DNA of 33,153 nucleotides from Epilinea sp044228875 (GTDB lineage Bacteria > Chloroflexota > Anaerolineae > Epilineales > Epilineaceae), in the NCBI GenBank assembly GCA_044228875.1, contig JBGAUA010000019.1:1-33153 (forward strand), in the 5' to 3' direction. The translations under genes were made by a program, and so were the position numbers. Position 1 is the first letter of the stretch. Each line of letters begins with the position of its first letter. The notes below the pieces were generated by a model. The model did not search any database and was not told the DNA's origin. It saw nothing but the letters and a program-made list of their open reading frames with translations. Shown here piece by piece: positions 18,601 to 26,551 of this stretch.

Positions 18601-19079
18601 ACACGATGAGCGCGCTGGAATCCCGCCTGGAAGCGGACCTCGCCGCCGCGCTGCGCGCCGGTGACGCCCTGCGCAAGCGCACCTTGCGCTCGTTGAAGGC
18701 GGCCATCCAGTACGCGGCCATCGAGGCGGCCGGCAAGGGCGGCTTTGTCGCCGGCGACCACCTGGACGAGGCCGGCGTCGAAGCGGTGCTGCGCAAGCAG
18801 GCCAAGCAGCGGCGCGACTCGATCGAGCAGTTCGAGCGCGGCGGGCGCGAGGACCTGGTCGCGGTGGAGCGGGCGGAGCTGGCCGTCATCGAGACCTACC
18901 TGCCGCAGCCCTTGGGCGCCGACGCGGTCGAGGCCGCGGTGCGGGCCCAGATCGCGGCCGTCGGCGCCAGCGGCCCCGGCGACCTGGGCAAGGTGATGGG
19001 CCCCCTGTCGAAGGCCCTCGCCGGACGGGTGGACGGCAAGACCCTCAGCGATACGGTGCGCCGGCTGCTGGCCGGCTGA
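18597..19079 (+). CDS. yqeY: GatB/YqeY domain protein
   Basis: The 160-residue protein matches the YqeY family (about 147-150), which resembles the C-terminal tRNA-recognition domain of the GatB amidotransferase subunit. Motifs: DALRKRTLRSLKAAIQYA at the N-terminus, AVLRKQAKQRRDSIEQFERGGR in the middle, and the C-terminal GDLGKVMGPLSKALAGRVDG with KTLSDTVRRLL. ATG 18597 overlaps the previous stop (ATGA); ATG 18606 is an alternative 3 codons in. The role of stand-alone YqeY is not settled. A link to tRNA or ribosome function is usually proposed. Confidence 0.92.
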   Translation: MNTMSALESRLEADLAAALRAGDALRKRTLRSLKAAIQYAAIEAAGKGGFVAGDHLDEAGVEAVLRKQAKQRRDSIEQFERGGREDLVAVERAELAVIETYLPQPLGADAVEAAVRAQIAAVGASGPGDLGKVMGPLSKALAGRVDGKTLSDTVRRLLAG

Positions 19080-19101
19080 CCGCATTCCTCAGCTGATCGC
19101 C

Positions 19102-21216
19102 ATGAAGCGGCGATGGCCGCTGACCCTCCTGACCCTGGGCTACTTGGCAGCCCTGCTCCTGGTGCTGGCCACGCCCTGGGCCCAGAACGGCACCGTGACG
19201 GCCGGCGCGCCCAGTCCGCGGGACTTCACCGCGCCGCGCGCCCAGCGCTACATCAGCGAACTGCGCAGCAGCGCCGAGCGAGAACGGGCGGCCCAGGCCG
19301 TGCCCCCGGCCTATCGCCTGGACATGGCCCTGGGCGACACCCAGCGGCAACGGTCGGCGGAGGTGCTGGCCAACATCGACCTGCTACGCCAATCCCCGGA
19401 GACCACGGAACAGAAGCGGCAATGGGTCACCGGCTTCCCGGAGCTCGCGGGCCTGAGCGCGGAAGCCGTCGACCAGCTGGTCGATGACGAGGCGCCCGGC
19501 GGCATGGCGACCGCCGATTGGGAAGGCCTGCGGCAGGAGGTGCCGCGCCTGGTCGGCCAGGTCATGCGGCAGTACATCCGCAGCGAGGACCTGACCGCGG
19601 TGCGCAGCGAGATCGGCGCCGTGGTCGATCCGCGCCTGGAAGCGAGCAGGGCGCGTCTGGCCGGCGACCTGGCGGCCGCCTTCGTCGTGCCCAACAGGAT
19701 CCCGGACGAGACGGCGATCGCCGGCCGCCAGCGGCAGGCCCGCGCCGCCGCCGAGGACGTGGTCATCCAGGTCCAGACCGGCAGCATCATCGTGCGCAAG
19801 GGCGACCTGGTGACGCCGGAAGCCTACGAGGCCCTCAGCGCCCTGGGGCTCTTGCCGCGCGTCCTGGATGGCCGGCAGCTCCTGAGCCTGGCCCTCAGCC
19901 TGGTGGCCCTGGTCGCGGTCCTGGGCGTCGCCTTGCACCATCTCAACCCGCCCCTTTTCAGCCGGCCGGGCGCCCTGGCCTTCATCATCCTCCTGGACCT
20001 GGCCTTCACCGCCGCGGCGCGGCTGGTGCAGGGCCTGCACCCCTTGGCGCTGTACGCCGTCCCGGCCTCCGCGGTGGCGATGACCCTTGCCGTGGTCTTC
20101 AGCCTGGGCACCGGCTTCGTCAGCGCCATGCTCCTGGCGGCCACGGTCGGGCTGATCGAGGGCGCCGGGCTGGGCCCGGCGCTCTACGTGCTGCTCGGCG
20201 GCCTGGCCGGCGCCATCATCATGGTGCGCGTGGCGCGGCTGAAGGCCTTCGTCTGGGCCGGGCTGATCCTCTCCCTGCTCAACGCCGCCCTGGCGCTCTC
20301 CCAGGTGCTGGCGGTGAGCACCGACCCCCGGGAGCTCGCCCTGGCGGCGGGCCTCGGCGTGGCCCAGGCCCTGGTGGCCACCGGCCTGGCGGCCCTGGGC
20401 ATCCTGGCGGTGGGCACGCTCTTCGGCGTGGCCACGCCTTTCCACCTCTACGAGCTGATGCGCCCCGACCATCCGCTGGTCCGCGAGCTGCAGATCCAGG
20501 CGCCGGGCACCTACCAGCATTCGATGGTCCTGGCCAACCTGGTGGAGGCGGCGGCCGCGGCCATCGGCGCCGACGCGCTGTTGGTGAGGGCCGGCGCCTA
20601 CTTCCACGACGTGGGCAAGACGGTGCGGCCGGCCTTCTTCGTCGAGAACCAGCTGGGCGGCGGCTCCGCGCACGAAGGCCTGGCGCCGGCGGACAGCGCG
20701 CGCATCATCCTGGACCATGTCACCGATGGGCTCGACCTGCTGCGCCGGCACCGCCTGCCGGATCGGCTGCTGGACTTCGTGCGCGAGCATCACGGCACCA
20801 CCCGCGTGGAGTACTTCTACCGCCGCGCCCTGGAGGCCGACCCGCGGTCCGCCGACGACGAGGCCCGCTTCCGCTACCCGGGCCCGCGCCCGCAGTCGCG
20901 GGAAACAGCCATCCTCATGCTGGCCGACGGCGCCGAGGCCTCGGTGCGCGCCGCGGAGGCCGGCGGCACGGCGGCCATCGACGCGGTGGTCGCCCAGGTG
21001 ATCCAGGCCCGGGTGGAGGCGGGGCAGCTGGACGACAGCGGCCTCAGCCTGGGCGATCTGCAGCGCATCCGCGCTTCCTTCGTCGACACCTTGCGCGGGA
21101 TGTACCATCCGCGCATCCGCTATCCGGAAGGCATCCAGCCACTGACCGAGCCGGCCCCCGCCGGCGAGGATCCATCGGCCCGGGCGCCGCGCTCCCCCGA
21201 GGCGAGCCAGCGATGA
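19102..21216 (+). CDS. PgpH-type 7TM-HD phosphohydrolase (probable c-di-AMP phosphodiesterase)
   Basis: The 704-residue protein has the PgpH layout. There is one N-terminal helix (TLLTLGYLAALLLVLATPW), then a periplasmic 7TMR-HDED sensor (about 40-250) with DIVIQVQTG-like and IIVRKGDLVTPE motifs. Seven membrane helices follow (about 255-445), then a cytoplasmic HD domain. HD motifs: His473 (TYQHSMVLANL), HDVGK with His502-Asp503, and the C-terminal REHHGTTRVEYFY. In Firmicutes, PgpH hydrolyses c-di-AMP and sits upstream of ybeY, as here. No disadenylate cyclase gene is in the window. The ribosome site is weak, 22 nt after yqeY. Confidence 0.93.
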   Translation: MKRRWPLTLLTLGYLAALLLVLATPWAQNGTVTAGAPSPRDFTAPRAQRYISELRSSAERERAAQAVPPAYRLDMALGDTQRQRSAEVLANIDLLRQSPETTEQKRQWVTGFPELAGLSAEAVDQLVDDEAPGGMATADWEGLRQEVPRLVGQVMRQYIRSEDLTAVRSEIGAVVDPRLEASRARLAGDLAAAFVVPNRIPDETAIAGRQRQARAAAEDVVIQVQTGSIIVRKGDLVTPEAYEALSALGLLPRVLDGRQLLSLALSLVALVAVLGVALHHLNPPLFSRPGALAFIILLDLAFTAAARLVQGLHPLALYAVPASAVAMTLAVVFSLGTGFVSAMLLAATVGLIEGAGLGPALYVLLGGLAGAIIMVRVARLKAFVWAGLILSLLNAALALSQVLAVSTDPRELALAAGLGVAQALVATGLAALGILAVGTLFGVATPFHLYELMRPDHPLVRELQIQAPGTYQHSMVLANLVEAAAAAIGADALLVRAGAYFHDVGKTVRPAFFVENQLGGGSAHEGLAPADSARIILDHVTDGLDLLRRHRLPDRLLDFVREHHGTTRVEYFYRRALEADPRSADDEARFRYPGPRPQSRETAILMLADGAEASVRAAEAGGTAAIDAVVAQVIQARVEAGQLDDSGLSLGDLQRIRASFVDTLRGMYHPRIRYPEGIQPLTEPAPAGEDPSARAPRSPEASQR

Positions 21217-21659
21217 TCAACCTGCACCTGGACCACGAGCCCTTGAGCGCGGCCGATGCCGCCGTCGTCGTCGACGCCTTGGAGGCGGTGATGCGCCGCC
21301 TGGAGGTTGCGCCGGACACCGAGGTGGCCCTGGTGTTGACCGGCGACGACTTGCTGGCGCAACTCAACGCGCAGTACCGAGGCAAGTCGGGGCCCACCGA
21401 CGTATTGAGCTTCCCGGTGGACGCGGAGGACCTGGCGCCGGGCGAGCCTCCGCAGCTGGGAGACATCCTCATCTCCGTGCCGCAGGCCGAGGCCAACGCG
21501 GCGGCGGCGGGCCACGCCGCGCTGGCAGAGTTGACGCTCCTGGCGGTCCACGGGCTGCTGCACCTCCTGGGCCACGAAGACGAAACCGAGGCCGGGGCCG
21601 ACGCGATGCGGGCGGAGGAACTCCGGCTGGGGGTGCGCCAGGCGGACGATGGCATGTGA
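21213..21659 (+). CDS. ybeY: Endoribonuclease YbeY (rRNA maturation factor)
   Basis: The 148-residue metalloprotein is involved in 16S rRNA 3'-end processing and ribosome quality control. TDVLSFPVD and LGDILISVPQA are family blocks. The metal motif reads HGLLHLLGHEDE with His113 and His117 in place. Where relatives have GYDH, this protein has GHED, so the third ligand would be Asp123 or the shifted His121. The ATG overlaps the pgpH stop (ATGA). No era or dgkA gene follows; the next gene encodes a secreted protein. Confidence 0.93.
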   Translation: MINLHLDHEPLSAADAAVVVDALEAVMRRLEVAPDTEVALVLTGDDLLAQLNAQYRGKSGPTDVLSFPVDAEDLAPGEPPQLGDILISVPQAEANAAAAGHAALAELTLLAVHGLLHLLGHEDETEAGADAMRAEELRLGVRQADDGM

Positions 21660-21726
21660 CGGTGGGGAGACGTCGCCGGCGCCACCATCGCCCTGCATAC
21701 CCTTTCCATCCCCGCGCGCCATCGTC

Positions 21727-21732
21727 TATCAT
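21727..21732 (+). promoter_or_regulatory. Possible -10 box (TATCAT)
   Basis: TATCAT stands in the 124-bp gap after ybeY, 51 nt before the next ATG. The hexamer 17 bp upstream (TTCCAT) is a poor -35, so this is a weak call. Confidence 0.3.
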
Positions 21733-21783
21733 CACCGCGGCCCTCCCCCGCTCCGGCGCCAGCCATCCCACCATAGGTGAGCC

Positions 21784-23196
21784 ATGTCTTCACGCATCCT
21801 CCACCTGCTCCCTCGCCCCCTGCCCTTCGCCCTCGCCGGCTCGCTGGCGCTCAGCGGCCTGGTCGGCCTCCTGCGCCCCGCCGCCCCCGCCGACGCCCGG
21901 CCGGCCGCCGGCGAGCCCGTAGCCGCTTTCGGCGACGCGGCGCGGGCCGGCTTCACCGTGGTGGCCGATGCGGCGGACGGCTTGAAGCGACCGCGCGACC
22001 TGGCCTTCAACCCCTTGGTGCCGGACCAGCTCTGGGTGGTGAACCAGGAGAACGACGGCACGGTCATGCTGGAGCGACCGGGCGCCGCGGACCAGGCCGT
22101 CGACGCCCGGATGGACGCGGTGGCCTTCCACTTCATGGACCAGGTCTCCAGCATCGCCTTCGCCCCGGACAACAGCTTCGCCACCTGCCACGAATCCCGC
22201 AACGACGGATCCGGCGGCCGCGGCGACGACTTCATGGGCCCCACCCAGTGGACCGCCGACCTGGACATCTATGCCCGCGAGAACCAGGGCTTCAGCCAGA
22301 CCGAGCTGTCGCGCCTGGCCCTGCGCCTCCGGGCGGACATGTGCGTGCCGGACCGCTCCCTCCCGGCCCGCGCCATGGGCGAGGACGAGCCCACCGCCAC
22401 GCCGGAGCCCGCGGCGTCGGAGCCGACGCCCGCCGGCACGGCGACGCCGCGCGTCTTCCGCCGCGGCGGCACCCTGGGCAGCCACATCGACATGCTGCAC
22501 CAGAGCCCGCTCTGCATGGGCATCGCCCATGGCGCCGCGGACGGCTACTGGGTGACCGACGGCCTCAACGGCCACATCGTCTTCTACGACTTCAAGGTGG
22601 ACCACGGCTTCGGAGGCACCGACCATTCGGACGGCGTCGCCCGTCGTTATGTGGACGCGCCCTTCAGCCGCCTGCCGGACGTGCCGGGCCACCTGGCGCT
22701 GGACGGCGCCACCGGCTGGCTGTACTACGCCGATACGGGCGGCAAGGCCGTGAGGCGCCTGGATGTGCGCAGCGGCAGCGTGGCCCAGGCGCTCAAGCCC
22801 GCCGGTGAACGGATGGCCGAGTTCAGCGAGATGGCCGACGCCACCGTGGAGACCTTCGTGGCCGAGGGCCTCGCGGAGCCCTCCGGCATCGCCATCGGCG
22901 ACGGATTGCTCTTCGTGGGCGACCATGCCGACGGCCGCATCCACGCCTACAGCCTGGAAACCGGCGCGCTGGTGGACAGCCTGCAGACACCGGCCAGGGC
23001 CCTGATGGGCCTGGAGCTGGCACCGGACGGCCGCATGTGGTTCGTGGATGCCGAGGCGCAGACTGTCAGCCGCGTCGATCCGGGCGCCGACCCGCCAACG
23101 GCGACGGCCAGCGCCACGGCCACCCTGACGGCGACGCCCTCGCCCAGCCCGACCCCCAGCCGCTGGTGGGGCTTCCTGCCGCTCCTGGGTCGCTGA
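21784..23196 (+). CDS. Secreted beta-propeller-like protein with Thr/Pro-rich C-terminal tail
   Basis: The 470-residue protein begins at ATG 21784 (AGGTGAGCC upstream). It has a signal peptide (FALAGSLALSGLVGLL, cleavage near ADA). The body has NHL/SMP-30-like repeats: GLKRPRDLAFNPLVPDQLWVV, GHLALDGATGWLYYADTGG, EPSGIAIGDGLLFVGDHADG and LMGLELAPDGRMWFVDA. A Pro/Thr-rich linker (about 200-220) interrupts it. The end is a PTATASATATLT linker and the residues WWGFLPLLGR. Cysteines in FATCHESRND, DMCVPD and SPLCMG could form disulfides. It probably acts outside the membrane, and the ligand is unknown. I do not recognise a named family. Confidence 0.72.
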   Translation: MSSRILHLLPRPLPFALAGSLALSGLVGLLRPAAPADARPAAGEPVAAFGDAARAGFTVVADAADGLKRPRDLAFNPLVPDQLWVVNQENDGTVMLERPGAADQAVDARMDAVAFHFMDQVSSIAFAPDNSFATCHESRNDGSGGRGDDFMGPTQWTADLDIYARENQGFSQTELSRLALRLRADMCVPDRSLPARAMGEDEPTATPEPAASEPTPAGTATPRVFRRGGTLGSHIDMLHQSPLCMGIAHGAADGYWVTDGLNGHIVFYDFKVDHGFGGTDHSDGVARRYVDAPFSRLPDVPGHLALDGATGWLYYADTGGKAVRRLDVRSGSVAQALKPAGERMAEFSEMADATVETFVAEGLAEPSGIAIGDGLLFVGDHADGRIHAYSLETGALVDSLQTPARALMGLELAPDGRMWFVDAEAQTVSRVDPGADPPTATASATATLTATPSPSPTPSRWWGFLPLLGR

Positions 23197-23207
23197 GGCC
23201 TGGTGCG

Positions 23208-25016
23208 GTGACGGCCGGCGGGTCCGGGATCTCCGCCGTCCGGCGGGGCCCGGTGCTGGCGGCGCTCGTCGCGACGACCCTGGCCGCGGCCGCCTGCCGT
23301 TCCGGCGGCGTGGTCGCGCCGCCGGGCGAAGCGACCACGCCATCCGCGCCGGCTGAAGCGAGCGCCTCAGCCGGCGCCACGTCGACGGCGCAGGGCACAC
23401 CGGCGTCGGGCGTCCGCCTGGCGCTCGTCGACCATGCCTCCTTCCGCAAGCTGGACCCGGACGCGGCGCTGCTGGCGGCCGACCTGGCGGCGGTCGAACG
23501 CAACCTGGACGCGGCCCGACAGCGGGGCGCCTCGAGCTACGTGCTCTTCACCGGCGACCTGGAGAAGGTGCTGACCTATGAGGCTACGGTGCCGGGCATC
23601 GGCGCCGTAGGATCGCGGGCCTTTCCCCCGGATGACCCGTGGCGGGCCGACGCGGCCGCCTACCGCCAGGCCCTGGGCGCGGCCATCGACCTGGGCCGGA
23701 CGCGGGGCATCGACATGCTGGTGCACAGCAACCAGTTCAGCTACCCGGACGCGGTCTTCGCCGTGGTCGCGCCGGCCATCGCCGACGCCCAGGGGCATGT
23801 CTGCGTGGACCGCCCTGCCACCTGGGCGCTGTACCGGGCCAAGCTGGGCGAGCTCTTCGACGCCCTGCCGGGCCTGGCCGGCCTGCAGCTGACGGCCGAC
23901 GAGGCGGAGCAGTCGCTCTTCGGCTGCGCGCCGGGCGGCGCGGCGGGCGAAGGGGGCGAACTGGGGGCGGCCGACGGCAGCACCCTGGCGCGGGTCAACC
24001 GCCTGGTGGCGGAGACGGCGGCGGTGGCCGCGGAGCGCGGCCTGCGGGTGGAGGCCCGCACCTGGGGCCGGCTGTACCGGCTGGAGCGGGAGGCGGACCC
24101 GGCGCAGATGTTCGAGGGCCTGCCGGCCAACGCCCGCCTGTCGCTGAAGTACACGGCCGGCGACTTCCATCTCTTCAGCCCGCCCTCGCCGCTCCTGGCC
24201 GCCGTCGACGAGCGCGCCATCCTGGAGCTGGACGCCTGGGGCGAGCACCTGGGCTTCAACGCCTTCCCCTGCTGGCTCGGCCCGGTCTGGGCGCCGGTGA
24301 TCCGCGATGCCCTGCGCCGCGGCGTGGCGCAGCTCTCGGTACGCGTCAGCTGGGACAGCCACGCCAACCCGCTCTTCGAGCGGCCCTGGGGCAACGTGGT
24401 CAACGTGGACCTGGCGCGGGCGATGGCCGAAGACCGAGATCTGGATCCGGACGCCTTCCTGCGGCAATGGGTAGACGAACGCTACGGGCCGGCGGGCCAG
24501 GACGCCGCCCTGGCGCTCTACCGCCGCTCGACGGACCTGCAGGCGGTCTGGTTGGCGGAGGGCGAGGTGGAGCTGACGGACCACAGCCGCCTCTTCCGCC
24601 CCTACGCGGGCGGCGACCCTTTCGAGCGGGTGCGCGACCGGCTGGACCGGCTGCAGGAGGCGGGCGGCTTCAAGGCGGCGGGCGACTTCGAGGCCCGCCG
24701 CGAGCGCGTGGACGCGGCCTGCGCGGAGGCCGACGGACTGGTGCGCGCGCTGGAGGGTACCGGGGCTGCCCCGACGGGCTGGACGGCCGAGCTGGCCCGC
24801 GGCGCCCGCGCCCAATGCCATGTCGCGCGGGGCACGGCGGACCAGCTGGCGCTGCTGTTCTGGCGCCGCGAGGCGGCCGCGGGGCGCCCGACGCCGGGTC
24901 TGGCGGCGCTGGAGGAGCGCATCCGGGCCTGGACGGCGGCCTGGCAGGCGGAGGACGCGGCGAGCTTCGCGCTGCTGGAGGGGGGGGCGGGGCTGGCCTT
25001 GGTGGAGGGCTTCTGA
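23208..25016 (+). CDS. Lipoprotein with GH67-like (alpha-glucuronidase-type) TIM barrel
   Basis: GTG 23208, 11 nt after the previous stop, starts a 602-residue protein with a lipobox (TTLAAAAC) and a Ser/Ala/Thr-rich linker. The rest aligns by eye with GH67 alpha-glucuronidases. LTADEAEQS (Asp231 to Glu234) matches the acid-bearing KADSEGQPG. KYTAGDFHLFSPPSP (Asp319) matches VKNGPIDFQPREP. ILELDAWGEHLG (Glu340, Glu346) matches LELQITQEYLG. The last segment, DLARAMAEDRDLDPDAFLRQW, matches the helical domain. GH67 enzymes cleave 4-O-methylglucuronic acid from xylan fragments. Substrate and activity here are inferred. No ribosome site is clear, so coupling to the upstream gene is likely. Confidence 0.65.
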   Translation: MTAGGSGISAVRRGPVLAALVATTLAAAACRSGGVVAPPGEATTPSAPAEASASAGATSTAQGTPASGVRLALVDHASFRKLDPDAALLAADLAAVERNLDAARQRGASSYVLFTGDLEKVLTYEATVPGIGAVGSRAFPPDDPWRADAAAYRQALGAAIDLGRTRGIDMLVHSNQFSYPDAVFAVVAPAIADAQGHVCVDRPATWALYRAKLGELFDALPGLAGLQLTADEAEQSLFGCAPGGAAGEGGELGAADGSTLARVNRLVAETAAVAAERGLRVEARTWGRLYRLEREADPAQMFEGLPANARLSLKYTAGDFHLFSPPSPLLAAVDERAILELDAWGEHLGFNAFPCWLGPVWAPVIRDALRRGVAQLSVRVSWDSHANPLFERPWGNVVNVDLARAMAEDRDLDPDAFLRQWVDERYGPAGQDAALALYRRSTDLQAVWLAEGEVELTDHSRLFRPYAGGDPFERVRDRLDRLQEAGGFKAAGDFEARRERVDAACAEADGLVRALEGTGAAPTGWTAELARGARAQCHVARGTADQLALLFWRREAAAGRPTPGLAALEERIRAWTAAWQAEDAASFALLEGGAGLALVEGF

Positions 25017-25305
25017 GGGGCAGCGGTGACCCGTGCCAGCCAGCGGGCAGCGATACGCCAGGGCGCTTCCCGGCCTCGTCCACCTCACGATCGCGGAGCT
25101 GACCGCACAACCGCCGCTTGCCGTGGTACACGACGAGAGGCACGATGGGAAACAGCGGCTGCCCGACCGGCAAAGCAGCCTGCCAGATCTGGATCATGTG
25201 GCGTCGTATTCGGCACGGTTCCGAACACCCCGATCCGGTGCTAACATCATCCTCCGGACCAGCCCTTCTTGCGGTATGTCGGCGGGATCAAGGGTCAGAG
25301 CGCAC
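25017..25305. other. 289-bp gap at the left edge of the accessory patch
   Basis: There is no intact gene here. The minus strand holds the Rpn-family relic (listed separately). A weak TTCCGA-17-TAACAT promoter-like pair near 25218-25246 could serve the oxidoreductase. Confidence 0.4.
25108..25197 (-). pseudogene. Relic of an Rpn-family PD-(D/E)XK transposase/nuclease
   Basis: On the minus strand, 30 codons from ATG 25197 read MIQIWQAALPVGQPLFPIVP, continuing LVVYHGKRR. This is the centre of the Rpn/YhgA family (PF04754), whose members read roughly 'RYMVRIW...LPxIIPLVLYHGxxxW'. Both sides lose similarity: upstream codons (EPCRIRR) lack the EHQS block, and downstream codons (LCGQLRDREVDE) diverge. 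Only a fragment survives, so the element is dead. Called from motif memory. Confidence 0.5.
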
Positions 25306-26313
25306 ATGAAAGCATTCGTCGTCGCGCGATATGGCAAAGACGGCCTCCGTGCAGCCCAAGTGCCGGACCCCATCACCGGGCCTCGCGACGTCCTGGTACG
25401 GGTGCGTGCTGCCGGCATCAACCCGCTGGACAAGATGGTGCGCGACGGCGAGTTCAAGCGCCTCCTGAAGTACAAGACACCGTTCGTGCTCGGCCATGAT
25501 CTTGCAGGCGTCGTGATGCGTGTCGGCGCCGAAGTACGCGATTACAAGGTCGGCGACGAGGTCTATGCTCGCCCGCGCGACCTGCGCATCGGGGCCTTCG
25601 CGGAATACATCGTGGTCGATCAAGCGGACATCGCCCTGAAGCCCCAATCACTCACGATGGAAGAATCGGCGGCGATCCCGCTGGTGGCGCTTGCCGCGTG
25701 GCAGGCCTTGGTGGACCTCGCGCAGGTCAAGCCGGGGCAGAAGGTCCTCGTTCACGCCGGCGCCGGCGGACTGGGCTCGACAGTCATCCAGCTCGCCAAG
25801 CACCTGGGTGCAACGGTTGCCACGACCGCGAACGGCAAAGACTCGGAGAAGGTGCGCGGCCTCGGAGCGGACGAAGTCATCGACTATACCAAGGCGGACT
25901 TTGCCGCGCTGCTCTCCGGCTACGACGTCGTGCTCGACTCCCTTGGCGGCGACACCCTCACAAAGTCGCTGACCGTGCTCAAACCTGGCGGGCTGGCGAT
26001 CAGCGTCGTCGGTCCGCCGGATGCTGCCTTCGCTGTTCAGGTTGGCCGGCCACTCCTGAAACCCGTGATGGCCTTGTTGAGTCGCAAGGTACGGGCACAG
26101 GCCGGGAAGCTGGGCGTGCGCTACGCGTTCTTCTTCATGCGGGCCGATGGCGCTCGACTGAAGACGCTGGCCGCACTCTATGATGCGGGCACCCTGCGTC
26201 CGGTGCTCGACCGCACGTTCCCCTTCGACGAAACGCTCGAGGCCATGGCCTACGTGGAACAGGGACGCGCGAAGGGCAAAGTCGTCGTCACGATGCCGCC
26301 CTCGGGCGTCTGA
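25306..26313 (+). CDS. MDR-superfamily NAD(P)H oxidoreductase (quinone reductase-like)
   Basis: The 335-residue zinc-independent medium-chain dehydrogenase/reductase has a GroES-like N-terminal domain (RVRAAGINPLDKMVRDGE, then FVLGHDLAGVV). The Rossmann domain has the glycine motif HAGAGGLGSTVIQLAKHLGA, and GADEVIDYTKADF and VLDSLGGDTL are typical of quinone oxidoreductases. The zinc-binding cysteines of alcohol dehydrogenases are absent. It probably uses NADPH to reduce a quinone or enone. ATG 25306 has only a distant AAGGG (11 nt). Codon choice is less GC-extreme than in neighbours (for example ATA, AAA and TCA codons), which suggests acquisition. It is flanked by a transposase relic and palindromic repeats. 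Confidence 0.9.
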   Translation: MKAFVVARYGKDGLRAAQVPDPITGPRDVLVRVRAAGINPLDKMVRDGEFKRLLKYKTPFVLGHDLAGVVMRVGAEVRDYKVGDEVYARPRDLRIGAFAEYIVVDQADIALKPQSLTMEESAAIPLVALAAWQALVDLAQVKPGQKVLVHAGAGGLGSTVIQLAKHLGATVATTANGKDSEKVRGLGADEVIDYTKADFAALLSGYDVVLDSLGGDTLTKSLTVLKPGGLAISVVGPPDAAFAVQVGRPLLKPVMALLSRKVRAQAGKLGVRYAFFFMRADGARLKTLAALYDAGTLRPVLDRTFPFDETLEAMAYVEQGRAKGKVVVTMPPSGV

Positions 26314-26455
26314 CAAGCGGGGTGTGGCCACGGCCCGTCCGGCGGGCTGTTGCCTCCCGTCCCAATCCGCCGCCGTCCTGGTGCCTTCCCCGCGGCGAAG
26401 CAAAGGCAGGCCTGACAGGCAACGCAGGGTCGCCGCAGCGGCCCCCCAGAAAGGC

Positions 26456-26482
26456 GGAGCAAGTACGCAGCGTACTTGCTCC
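26456..26482. repeat. Palindromic repeat copy 1
   Basis: Arms GGAGCAAGTACGC and GCGTACTTGCTCC form a perfect 13-bp inverted repeat around a single A. The core is identical to copy 2, and both continue into CTCAACC. As RNA it would form a strong hairpin and could stop transcription from either side. Confidence 0.85.
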
Positions 26483-26524
26483 CCTCAACCTGGACTTTTC
26501 AGCCCCGGAGCAATGGCTCACGCC

Positions 26525-26547
26525 AGCAAGTACGCAGCGTACTTGCT
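26525..26547. repeat. Palindromic repeat copy 2
   Basis: Arms AGCAAGTACGC and GCGTACTTGCT (11 bp) around a single A, 67 bp from copy 1. Similarity to copy 1 continues rightward through CTCCxCTCAACC, which includes the menD stop codon (TCA at 26552-26554 on the plus strand). Confidence 0.85.
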
Positions 26548-26551
26548 CCAC

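Larger units (their letters stand above)
26314..26551. other. 238-bp convergent gap with two palindromic repeats
   Basis: Between the oxidoreductase and menD stops. It contains a weak hairpin GCCCG (26333-26337) / CGGGC (26343-26347) and the two repeat copies listed below. No gene is visible. Confidence 0.5.

Noticed and set aside
25194..25475. Minus-strand frame overlapping the oxidoreductase start as an extension of the Rpn relic
   Set aside because: It is in a different frame from the Rpn core and its residues (GLVRRMMLAPDRG) do not match the family.
26333..26347. Terminator hairpin directly after the oxidoreductase gene
   Set aside because: The 5-bp stem lacks a T-run. The palindromic repeats further down are better candidates.
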